A DNA stretch of 64,000 nt from Mortierella alpina (lineage: Eukaryota > Mortierellomycota > Mortierellomycetes > Mortierellales > Mortierellaceae): assembly GCA_029449245.1 (NCBI GenBank), contig JANATF010000010.1, forward strand, positions 124,001 through 188,000, read 5' to 3'. Below are positions 48,051 through 59,038 of this stretch, piece by piece (within the stretch, counting starts at the first letter, position 1; the number at the start of each line of letters is the position of its first letter). The notes beneath the pieces were generated by a model. It searched no databases and was not told the origin of the DNA. It worked only from the letters and a program-made list of their open reading frames with translations. Position numbers and translations under genes: made by a program.

Positions 48051-50183
48051 ATGTGCGCAACCAAAGACAAGGATCGCAGCATGGACTCGCCATCGGTCTT
48101 GGGCGCATGCAGGAGAGCAATCGCCATTCACCTGTCCTCCATTCTTGCCCGGCCATTCGAGGCTTTGCTTCCCTTGGTGCAACAGACCACGACCCACCGC
48201 AAGCCCTCGCACAGTGTATTTTCAGTGGTGATCAGACGACTCGGTACGGGTGTGGATGAGCAGAGCCTGCAGCAGTGCATAGTTCTACCGCCAGACTTGC
48301 AGCAGATGATAGCCCGCGCGCGACGGACCCAGGACATGCTGCTCTTTGATCCTGTGCCTTTTTATCTGATCCAACGTTGCCTTGAGCGGATATACCACGA
48401 CTTTGGCGGTGGAAAGCCGGCGTCCTCTACTGACATTCCGGAGCGGGTTCAAATGAGTGACCGCAAGGGGAAACGGGATCGAGATTCACCAGAGTCGTCA
48501 ACGGTGGTGCTTGTGAACGGGGCCAGATTGCAAGCGGACGAGAATCCATATACAGGGCTTCGAAGAGCGGTTCTGACTGGATTCGTTGCGCGTTTGATGA
48601 CGAGGGAGAGTCGTGGAAGCCCTGTCAAGGTGATTATGGAGCCATCCCGTAAGTGCCATTTTTTTTCTATTTCCTTTATAAATGAGTGGCACTTTCGCTC
48701 TTCGATATTGACACCCTTTCTTTTTCTCGAACCCCAGAGCCAGGAACAGGTACCGAGCTGGGTTCGGAGTTCATGCAAGGACTGGATTTTTACTCTGCCA
48801 CCTCAACAGCACAGGATATTGAACTTCACGACCCGTATCTGGAAACCGTCAAAAGTGCGCTCGATTCTGGCAACGACAACGGGATCCAGGCACAGCTCAA
48901 AGATGGCGCTTGGGTGGTGAACTTGAGTGCTCAGAAGTTGGGCCACGTCAAAGTCTTTACATTGACATCTTTGGCACCGAGACCACCCGAGACCACCACC
49001 ACCACTACTATTACCACTATTACCACTACCACTACCACCACTACCACCACCGCCACTAGTGCTCAAACTGAAACCACCCCAACCGCTAGCATGGATGTTC
49101 CCACGCCAACGATTCAGACCCTGGTTTCGCTTGCGCGGCATTTTTCAGAAACCGAATGCACGCGCTATGTCTGGGTGGTTCCAGAGGCGAGGCGGCTTTT
49201 TGTTGAACAGGTACTCTTTCTCGCAGAAGCCATCTTTCCAGACATTCATACGGATCGCCAACGGTCGAAAAGGACCGCCTCGTGTTTGGAAGCATCCGAA
49301 ACGGGATCGACTCCTGGGACGTCTACAGCAGCAGCAGAAGTGAGAGAGTCTTGGACCAGGGCTATTGAGCTAGTGTATTTTGGTCCGGCCTTTGGGACAG
49401 GTGCCTTGAAGGCTTCAGCACCCGAAGGAGAAGGCAGTGAGTTGAGCATTGGCGAAATTGCAAAAGCCAGGATGCGGGATAGCGTCGTCGAAAACAGGGG
49501 ACAGCCCCAGGCAACAATGGCGACGAATGATGACGATGATGATGATGATGATGAAGACATAGGCTTAGGGCAGGGACATGGACCACTGGATGAGGCAGAG
49601 CTGTCTAGAATGGCCGCGATATTGAGCACGTCCGCTCTGGCGGTGGCGAGCTCCGGTGGTAGGCGTATACGAAAGCTCAATGTCGACATGAACAGGATTT
49701 TGGACGGCAAGGGCAACTCTGGCGTGTTTTTGCAATACGTTCTCTCGCGGTTACATGGGTGAGTGTATTCGTTTATTTATTTTTTCCTCTGATCCATGAA
49801 CTTGCTGTATTGTTCTACGACTAAACGACGATGTTGAATCTACTCGCTCCTTCGTTAGTATTGAACGCAAGTCCAAAACTCGTCTGAACCCAGGAGCAGA
49901 CCTGGCGGTCCTTCAGCCCTATGAGGAGGCCCTGAACCTCGCCTTGGTCATTGCAGAGTGGTACGATGTCGTATCGCAGCTCCATGAGCAACAGGATCCT
50001 TACTTGCTGGTCTCGTACTTGTTCAACTTAGCAGCCGAGATCGGACATGCGAACCGTGTCTTGAGGGTGAAGGACATGGTTTCAAGCGTGGCCGAGGCCA
50101 GATGGTTTCTCTTCTGGGCAGCCAAGCGTGTCCTGGAGCAAGGGCTGGAGCTCTTGGGACTGCAGTCCGTAGAACATATGTAA
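48051..50183 (+). CDS. DALR anticodon-binding domain protein, DALRD3-like
   Basis: This resembles the C-terminal part of arginyl-tRNA synthetase without the catalytic HIGH/KMSKS core, the architecture of DALRD3. Human DALRD3 binds tRNA-Arg and partners the METTL2 methyltransferase for m3C32. The exons are 48051-48648, 48738-49758 and 49859-50183, giving 647 residues. The N-terminal part is weakly conserved (about 1-480). The region SGVFLQYVLSRLHGIERK is the ArgRS-like helix, and the DALR domain (about 550-647) follows with LNLALVIAEWYDVV, PYLLVSYLFNLAAEIGHANRV, ARWFLFWAAKRVLEQGLELLGL and the final EHM. It also carries a Thr-rich run (about 280-310) and a stretch of nine Asp. Domain call is firm; orthology to DALRD3 is likely but not proven. 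Confidence 0.75.
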
Positions 50184-50424
50184 GCCCATACGTTATTTAT
50201 ATTATACCATTCATTTTTCCAATTTGAGAAGGCGGATGAATTATTATATATTAATGAGCTTGATGGCGTTCTGTCTGGATAAAAAGGGGAGAGAAATGAT
50301 GATGGGAGGATGCAATATGGCGGCGGGTAACATGCAGGTCATGAACAATGGAGAAATAGAGCGAGAGAGGAAGAGAAAGCGGCGAGCAGAGGAATCGTAA
50401 AAGCATTTTTTTTTCTACTTCTGC
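50184..50424. other. Short convergent gap between DALRD3-like and 7TM genes
   Basis: This 240-base convergent gap is A/T-rich and holds the 3' flanks of both genes; nothing else is seen. Confidence 0.5.
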
Positions 50425-53344
50425 TTAGCGCCTTTGGTTCTGTGCATCCTCTTGACTCTTGGCAAGGGTCATTGGGATCTCATCCTCAGCCTTGTTGTGT
50501 CTCCACCGTTGGCTTCCATCAATCGTGTCCTGGGACTCTGCATCCACATCCCAGAGACGGTTATGACCATGGCTGTTCTTTTGATCCACATGGCCAAAAT
50601 CATAAAAGTTTGACGACGGACGATCTTGTGGACTGTACTGGACGGGGATCGTCTCAGGCATGGCCGCAGGTGTGCGCATGGTCAAGGACCAAGGCTGTCC
50701 ACCATTGGTGTGGATCTGCTGCTGTTGTTGAGGAGGAGACGACAATGTGATCGACTGGTGCTGACGAGAGACCTTGGCCGCTGCGACTCCCTCCGCGTAG
50801 CTGACCGTCGAGTTTTCGTACTCGCGTTGGGAATGATGGCTACCCGAATGGTTGCCTTGCTGCTTGGACGCGTTGTTGCTGCTGGCAGCGCGTTTCTTGA
50901 ATACACTCTTGGTGTCCTCGACAATAAAGACGACCAAGGTGGCCTGGATGAGGTTCACCATACTGTAGGTCAAGAACACTATAGTGGGTTGTCAACGATA
51001 CGCATGTGTTTTGCATTAGTAACCAGATCTTTGCGCTTTTTGAAACCATTACATTTTTGGATATGAGGGTATGTGGGAGAGGAGAGAGAGAAAACTTACA
51101 GTAATCCTTCAGGTACACTGTGATTTGACCGACCAGGACCTCAAAGAGAATGACCAAAAAGGTAATGCCGGCGTTGATGAGAGCCAGGCGACGCCAATGG
51201 TTATGGTGTGAGTCCGAAATACCGGAGGAGCCACGGTGGAGAGCAATGACACGCTCAAGGAAGAATACCAGGATGATGACCTCGGTGGCGATTTTGATGT
51301 ACTGCATGATCGCAGACAAGCCAAAGTCCATCATGACATGGCAGGTAAAGCCTGCGACATTGTTCTCGGTCTCAATGGTCGTCACCAGCCAGATGCAGAG
51401 ACCCAAGCGGATGATCCACGTGGGGATGGTCAGGTAGGTCACCATCTTGGGGTATCGGGTGAAGGATCGGCAACGAATCAGCATGGCACACTCGGCCGAG
51501 ATGGCAAAGAACTGGTAGATGACTCCGCCAATGACGGCAACCCATTTGCAGGGGATGGCAAACCCCTAATAAATCCAAAAGGAACCACAAAAAGGATAAA
51601 AGATGATCAGCAACCATGTGTGGCAAACTAAACCTTGACTCTGATTTAAGGTCAACGGTGGTGTGGGATCAACAATTCGTATGTCGAACGCCTATTTCTC
51701 ACGCTTTTGATCGCCCCCCTATCTCACTCCCACGAGAACAAACACGCAAGGGCTTTTCATTAAAAGAGTCCCAAGAACAATGAAAAAGACACGCGCTCTG
51801 ATAATTGACGGCAGCGGGTTAGAAGCAAATGTCAAAAGTCGACCCAATTTGAGAGCGACCATGGGCGAGATCCCAAATGAGGATGGGAAGACCTGCTGTT
51901 TGTGTGTTCGAGGTCCAATACAAGTAATAATTTTGAACGCAAGACACAAAAAAAAACCTCTCTCAGCGTTCTAGTCGCTTAATGAGTCCATAAAAATACA
52001 TGCATGCACGCGTGCATACATGCAAGTTGTAAAAGAGGGAAGCAAAAAAAATGAACTAATGACGAATATGAAACGAACGGCAACGATGGAATTGTATATC
52101 CGCAAGGTGTGTAACCATGCACTATGGACCGTTGACAAAGCACCTTGAGCAAATTGTTCAAATGCGTGTGCTCTCATTGACCCCCCAATATCGATAATAG
52201 TGTAGACTATGATGATGATAGTCTACCGCTCTGACGCTGGAAAACTGTGAGCAGCAGGCACCCCCGTTGGCTGAATGAACAACAAACATTCTGGCAAAGC
52301 AAATTAAATGAGAGGATCGACGCGGGGTCTCTAGACTGTTCGGATAAGACCGATTCACAGCCAATCCAGCCGGAGACCACGACTTCGCTCGCTTCTCCGA
52401 GAAACTGTCTAATTTTTAAGCACTTGCATCTGCACAGGGCCTGTGTCAATTCAATTGCGGGTCGCTTAGACTGGCCCAATGAGGGTTGAGGAGTGATATC
52501 AGAACAAATCACATCCAACAGCTCGGATGTGTGAGTGGGGAGGGGGGGAGGCCAAAGCAACAGTTCCTTTTGGCAGGACAGCGATGACCAAAGGCGATGA
52601 ACGAAGGATATGAGAGCAGAAAGGAGGGGGACGGGATGATGATCCACGAATACCAAGAAAACCAAGCTGTGGATCGGGCAAAAAATTGTTCCCTATTTTT
52701 TTTCGCGCGCAAAGAAGCCCCACCCTCTTTTTTTTTTTTGTCTTTTTTTTCTTTTGATATCCCTCTTCATATCCATTAGCGTAATATCCTATGGGTCCGA
52801 CAACCCGGGGGTTGAAAAATATCACAGAAAATGAAGAGATGGGAAGGAAAAGCGCGGACAAAAAGCAAGTGGTACGTGAGGAGACATACATAGCCAGCGA
52901 CTGATAATGAAAAAAAAAGACTGAGATGCTGAGACCAGAACATGGCCCTCCCTCCCTCCTGGTCAGATGGGCACCTCTCTGCTCCCCCACCCACGGCCTT
53001 TCCCCAAGACATCCTCATCTGAGAGCTCAGTGCTGAAACTGAGTGATCGACCTGCACCCGACCACCTTCGGTGTTTTTCGTTCAATTGCGCGTTTGAATT
53101 TGATGTCAGCACAGCAGAGTCAACTTACGGAAGAGAGCATCATGGTCGATAGGTTACGGAGGGTGACAAAGAACAATTGCAGTGTCATGGCAACACTGAA
53201 TGGCTTCCAGTACCGATAGACCTTCTTGTCCACTGAACGGAGGAAGAGCAGAAACAGCCAAGCGACCGAGGCTGTTACCACGACCACGTTGATCAAGTAC
53301 TTGTTGAATGCATCTGCACTCTGTGCTTCTATCGCGAATGCCAT
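50425..53344 (-). CDS. Orphan seven-transmembrane protein (GPCR-like topology)
   Basis: I do not recognise the family. The exons, read leftwards, are 53129-53344, 51100-51565 and 50425-50978, giving 411 residues. Seven hydrophobic segments are visible: LINVVVVTASVAWLFLLFL, FSVAMTLQLFFVTL, VAVIGGVIYQFFAIS, IPTWIIRLGLCIWLV, EVIILVFFLERVI, LALINAGITFLVILFEVLV, and MVNLIQATLVVFIVE. A C-terminal tail of about 150 residues is polar, Ser/Gln-rich and probably cytosolic. This layout resembles a G-protein-coupled receptor with a regulatory tail, but no class-defining motif is seen. The first intron is 1,563 bases, the longest in the window; the residues on either side (LSS / GFAIPC) make a plausible loop, so no exon need be missing. 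Function is unknown. Confidence 0.75.
51566..53128 (-). other. 1,563-base intron of the 7TM gene
   Basis: The donor gtaagttg and acceptor tattag bound an intron several times longer than its neighbours. Open frames inside it (51780-51974 plus, 52207-52665 minus) match nothing I know. It may hold a non-coding RNA, an unrecognised nested gene or an alternative exon. Confidence 0.65.
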
Positions 53345-56300
53345 CCTGGAAAGAGAGTTGAAGGTGTGAAAAGGGATAGAATAACTTTAAAAGAGAAAAA
53401 GGTGGGTAATATTTTTGTATAGAAAAAACGTTTTTGGGTGCGTGTTACAAACTCGAACGATAAAAAAAATAGTTATTGTTGTTGGAGGCAATGTAGCCAG
53501 GAATGGGGAATGGCAATGAACTGAGAAAAAAGAAAGAGAAAAAAAATGGGTTCTGCTCTTCGGCTCTTGTTGTTTGGAGAACAATTGAGAGGTGGACACG
53601 GCTACAGTGAAGGAAGTGTTCAAAAAAAATAGATGTTCAATCTGCTAATATTGCTGGTATTTGGCACAAAGTCGTCCAAGAGGAACAAGGTGGAATGGCT
53701 AGCGGGATAAAGTCTGGGATGGAGATAGATGGAAAGCGCTGCGGACGACGTCGGGAGTGCTGATGAGAAAAAAAATGACGAAAGGCGTTGGAGGGGAAGT
53801 AGAGAAGGAAAGAGCGAAAAGAGACGCTGCAGGGTAGAGGGCAAGAATAAAGGAGGGGGATGAAACCGTGTGGCCGTGAGGGGGAATCGGGGGATTGATG
53901 CACGATGGGGGGACACCCAAGCAGCAGACTTGCAAAAGGACGTGAACGGCGAATAGAAAAAAAGGGTCAACGAGGAAGAGAAGGAAAAACGAGAGAGGAA
54001 GAAAACAAAGGGAAGGGGCAGGAACAGGGACCACGGCTGCCATGTTTAAATGCGATCCATGAAGGGTGCAGAGTAGGTAATCGATTCCCTGCTGCTCCTC
54101 CTGCTCATGCTGCTGCTCTTACTCCCTGTTCCCTGCCCTCCCTCGGCTTCTTACCATCGCGACTCTAAAATTGAGGGTCGAATGGAAGGCCATCGGACTT
54201 CGAGATAACAAACAGGCGCACAATCGAGTACATGTACACTGCTTTCCCATTTAGTGCAACGAGCCCTTCGTTGAAGGTGAATCCTACACACCTGCGCGTC
54301 TCGTTGCCGCTCATTCAGTGCTTCGACCCTTTCGCTCAGCAGTATTCCTCACGCCTGCGCGTCTCGCTGCCGCTCATTCAGTGCTACGACCTTTTCGCTC
54401 AAGAGTACCCCTCTACGCCTGCTCGCTTCATCCCCGCGGCGCCCTCATCGATATGAAACTGCTAATTGCGAGGCGATTGCGCGGACGCTTGGCGTTCTAA
54501 AGTACTGTAGGTCAAACCTATACCTCTAGTGTACATACACTTTGCAGCGTGTTCTCACGGAGAAAAGGCAGTGCAGACTGAATGCCCAAGGATGTTCGCA
54601 TGACAAACAAGTAGCCACCCACAGTCAGTTATGGTCTGGCTCTCTCAGAATGGATATACAACCAAAGATGTAAATGCACACACACATGCGCATATAGGAG
54701 ACCGTTTGTCTATGGAGTGGGTAGACTATTGGAGGGTAGCCTGGACGATTTATGCATCGCAAGATTCATGCTTCCTCTCCTCGATGTTGGCTGAAAGGCA
54801 AGCCCCTTTTCATATACTCCGGTCTTGTATGTTTGTACCAAACATCCAGCGGCCACATGTTCTATCCCTGGTCATCGTTGCTTCTGTCCAAAAAAAAGGT
54901 GTTGACTGAGCGGTAGGGATCTGATCCAAACCTGCACGACAAAACCATGCTTTTTGTTGGCGCATCTTCACAGTGTCAGGCTTTCATCCTTCGCCAAAGA
55001 GAACTGAGCACCCCACTAAAAAAAAAAAAACACCTCCGCCTACCCGTTCCGTCAGGACCCACGGCTAACAACTGGTGTGTCGCTAAAAAAACATCTGTCC
55101 TGTCGCCAACAGGGACAGTCTGAAGGAGAGAAGATACACTTGCAAGAGTATGTTTACTGTGCCGGGACGGTGCGGCCCAGTCCGCCATTTTGCTCTCCAT
55201 CCTTTCCTTTTCCATCTAAATTTGCTTTCATTGGGCAATTGAACACACGCACCAACCAATGCATGGTCCCGCCATGGTCTGGCACCCTGGCCGGTTAAAA
55301 TGGATGTCGTGCGACTTTTTCTCTAGTACTTCTGTGCCTTCTGTTGCACGAAAGTCGAAATGCATGGATATCTTCGAGATTATAGAGTACCAACGAGCGC
55401 ACAGTCTAGTCTAGGTAGCGCTGTACTTTGGAGCTATCGCGAGCATCCTTTCTGGATGCTTGAGAAATCCTCCCAGTCGGTGCACTAGCCCAATGATTCA
55501 CTTTAGTCTAGTGTGCATTACGGCGATAGTAAACTTTAATAGGGTAGCACAAACTCAAGCGCGTTCGTTGTGCTTCGGCGTTACACGGAGGATAGCTCCA
55601 AGGATGACTATTCTGCTGCATTTCAAAAAATCATCTGGCTTGAGAAGCTCTCAATAGAGTTCAAGAGGAAAGGCTGTCTACAGTATCCTTTCCTTCTTCG
55701 CTCTCGCTCTCTTGGCTTGGATAATTGATGACCAGGGAATCTCTTACTCATCGCCGCGTGTTCAGCGAAGGTTGCAAGCCCGCATGAGCTGGAGAGCAAA
55801 GACCTGACTTTTTGTTTTTTTCAGAATGATGTGCGCAGACTGAGAAAGCCATTTGAGTTCGAGCTGTTTATACCATCTCTCTCTCTCGCTCTCTCTGCTA
55901 AAATTGGAGAGTAAAGGTCAGCAGAACGTTGGACGTACAGCTTGCGATTATTCGACATCAGAAGTATCCTAAAGACTCTGATCGCGCGTGCGTCTCTCAC
56001 GACCACAAAGACAACCAAACAAGAGTGCAATGAACGTCCAAGAAGAAACGCAGACGGCATGGCCATTCTGTACGAGATCGCAATCGATTTCAATGGAGCA
56101 GTCTGTCCGTTGTCCATCTCAAATCGAACACAATCGCCTATTGCTCTCATGCATCTGCAATTGACGCCTCATGTCTTCAACAAGTTAACAAGTTGAGGGT
56201 TCTGATACATCGGCACCACCAGTTGTTTGTTTGTTCCAATGTTTGTTGTGACGAGCCCCCATGCTGCGACAGGCGTCCTTTGAAATAGCTTACGGGTTCA

Positions 56301-59038
56301 TTTCTAGATAAGCACAACGGGATCAGCTTTTTCTCTATTGAACCTTGAAAACGCCATGTGCAATTCATCGGTCTACAGTTCATAATTACAGTATTACTTC
56401 AGCACGCATTTTTCTGAGTTCGTTGTGTTATTATAGATCTCCTCTTGATCGCATAGAAACGGAGTTTACAAAACAAAATGAAAACCTACACACGTTCTCT
56501 CTCTATCTCTCTCTCTAGGCTTAGAAAATAGCATTCCCACTACGTTGGCTCTGATATGTTGCGTTATTTTTATCATCTTTGCGCTTCATTTCGCCAGAAA
56601 ACCCGCGTCATAGCGGCTCCTAGTGTTTGGAGAGCAAACTCCAATGACAAATGGCTGTGTGATCCAGAGCAAAATGCCAATGGAAGAGGATAGGAATGAG
56701 CTAACGTACCATGCACAAAGTATGCGTATTCCTAAGCAAGCGTAACTGCTCAGACATTCCACAGATGGAGGACGAGCAGATAGGTTGAGCCACAGACTGG
56801 GCCTATATTTGTTGCGCCCAAGGCTATCTGGCGTTCAAAAAAAAAAGGTACGTGTAAGCGTGAGAGAGTGCTGGGACTGGGAGAGAAAAAGCCCTTTCGT
56901 GCCTACTGTACCTCGGAGACACGGGGGACACAAAACGGCGAAGTCCTAACAATGTCTCACCTTTTCAGAGTTATCTCGCAGCATCCTTCAATCGCATTCA
57001 CGCCCCCTTCTCTCCGTCGTCCTGTAAGTGGCTAACTTTGAAGTCAGTTCGGATGTCTTTGATCCGGCTTTCTGTATCTTCTATACCCATACATCATGGT
57101 ATCGCACTTTATGTACGATGTGAGAAAAAAAAACTGGGGTACGTGAACGCGCACTCTGGGACGAGACGTTTGCCTCATGAGGAGCTCAATTGAGAGTGAT
57201 CGTGCGATCAAGCGATCATGCAAGATGCTTGCAGTCTGGTCAGTGTAGCGTGAGGTGGCAGGCTGCAATGAGTAAAAACCTCTGCAGCCAGTTGATACAG
57301 TATGCAGAAACAACGATCGTCAAAGACCAGCAAACTCTACCCTGTGTCTTGGACCCGCGTTCCATACGAGAGCAATCGCAGGATGCGCAGAGTAAGGATG
57401 TTCGCCGCGCATCTGTTTAATTCCTTTACCAATCGACGCAGCTCAGGAAGAACAAGCGGCGGTCCTTTATAATGCACTGAAGAGGTGTGGTGCACTGGTC
57501 ATTATTCATTCTTTATAAGATTTGATAGCGTGGAGTTTTTTTCTCTGAGCAAGGAAAACAGCAAAGGGTCGGTTGCTCTATAGAACCCCACTAGCGCAAA
57601 AAGGAACGGTGATCTCTACAGATAAAGGACGGACGTAACCGTTGCGGTTTGGTCCGTGGGTCTTGATATGTAGTTTCTTGATGGAAGCACCGTAACTATT
57701 GTTGTCAAAAGGCAAAGCAACTGAAGTCGTAATGCGAGGCGAAACGTTATTGATAACAACGATGGTCCACAACCCGACCAAGGTAGGCACTGCATGAAGC
57801 AGAACACACTATGTCGCGCGTGAAAGAAGCAGGAAGACTTCATGACTCGCGTGAACGGCTTGAACACGGCGGCATTGACGTATTCTTTAACAATGGAGAG
57901 GAATGGACATATTGAATTTAGGCAAGATGATCAAGATCTTGCATCGCCTCCCCGCGCTGTGCGTTCGCCCACAACACCAGCGTTGCCCCTCTCCGGTCAA
58001 CCCTTGGAACATTTAGGGAGAGTAGGGAGGTTGCGCTATATCCATGGATGTTGTGCAAGGCAGCGGGGATGTTAAAAGATGGGGTGGGGTGGGGGGTTGT
58101 GTGAGCCGCCTTTGGCAGGAACTTTTCTTCACTAATGATCCGTCTGCGCTGCGTGTGAGCATTCCCATTCACCCACGCAACAACTACCCACCGTAATTCA
58201 TTTTGTCCATTTCAACAGCACCTATACCGGGCGCCAAGAGGGCTCTGACGATTCCGCTGTTGGCGGATGAACAGCCAAACAGAGAATGGATCGAATGAGG
58301 ACAGCTGTTCTTCTTTCATGCTTCTCTCAGGGCAAATTTCCCTGCATCACTCGCCTCCTTTTTTTTTTGGGCTGCCTCACTCTTCGTGGTTGCTGCAACA
58401 GCCGTTCAAACTGACATTTTGTATTTCGATACAAACAAACCAGCGATCGTCGCATGGAAGCAGGAGGTAATGAACAGTGCATCTGCATCGCAGAAAACAT
58501 TCTTTGCTCGTTGTAACTAATCCTTTTGGGGGAAGCGGAAGAATGCAATCGCGGTTATCGAGCGCTCTCTTTTTTTTTTGTTTTCTTGTGTGTGTGCAGG
58601 CAGTGTATCGTATGTGAATGTTTTTTGTGCTCACCTTGCACAGTGCTGTCGGCCAGCCCAAAAGATGAACATGTACAGCAGAGTACTCAGCGCACCACAG
58701 AACCGGACTTTTTCTGTGGCGACTTGAGGCCCCGCTGCTTCTGGAAGTATATTTAAAGACATGAAGATTGACTGTCAGTGCATTGGCGGGCGGGAGTACA
58801 CCTGTGCAGAGTAAGAGGGGAATAAAAGTGTACAGCGTGGCTTCATGGCTTTCCTTTTCTTCTCTCTTTTCTTCAGCACTCCTCACACTCCCGTTCCCCA
58901 TAGCCCCTGCTCCCCCTCCACCGCCCGCTCCCGCAGCTCATTCCCACACGTTCCTCCTCTCCTCCCCCTGACACCACTCCCCCGATACCCCTCTTGAATT
59001 GTATCCAATTCCTTCTGAGTTTTATTACTCATCTCGTT
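53345..59038. other. Gene-poor region of 5.7 kb
   Basis: This is the longest stretch without a supported gene. The first 600 bases are the 7TM gene's promoter/leader. A 63-64 bp tandem repeat lies at 54240-54440. Short open frames elsewhere (for example 55821-56150 and 57578-57790, both minus) have no recognisable domain, no good splice partners and uneven composition. The last 200 bases are the pyrimidine-rich leader of the FAD oxidase gene. It could be a decayed gene or element region; no terminal repeats or transposase remnants are seen. Confidence 0.5.
54251..54440 (+). repeat. Tandem repeat of about 63-64 bp, two full units and a partial
   Basis: The unit begins cctgcgcgtctcg at 54291 and again at 54354, with a diverged third start (cctgctcgcttc) at 54418. 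The preceding bases from about 54251 match the second half of the unit. Both full copies share ctcattcagtgct and acgacc(t)ttt-like cores. In one frame the copies encode LRVSLPLIQCFDPFAQQYSSR and LRVSLPLIQCYDLFAQEYPST. This might be a remnant of a repetitive protein-coding sequence. Confidence 0.75.

Noticed and set aside
51780-51974. Plus-strand 64-codon frame in the long 7TM intron
   Set aside because: Starts sensibly (MKKTRALIIDGSG) but is short, unmatched and lacks a promoter or poly(A) signal.
54251-54440. Tandem repeat considered as a CRISPR array
   Set aside because: The units are contiguous and diverged, with no unique spacers, and the genome is eukaryotic.
55821-56150. Minus-strand 109-codon frame in the gene-poor region
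   Set aside because: No domain, no splice partners, and the overlapping plus strand is equally open, suggesting chance.
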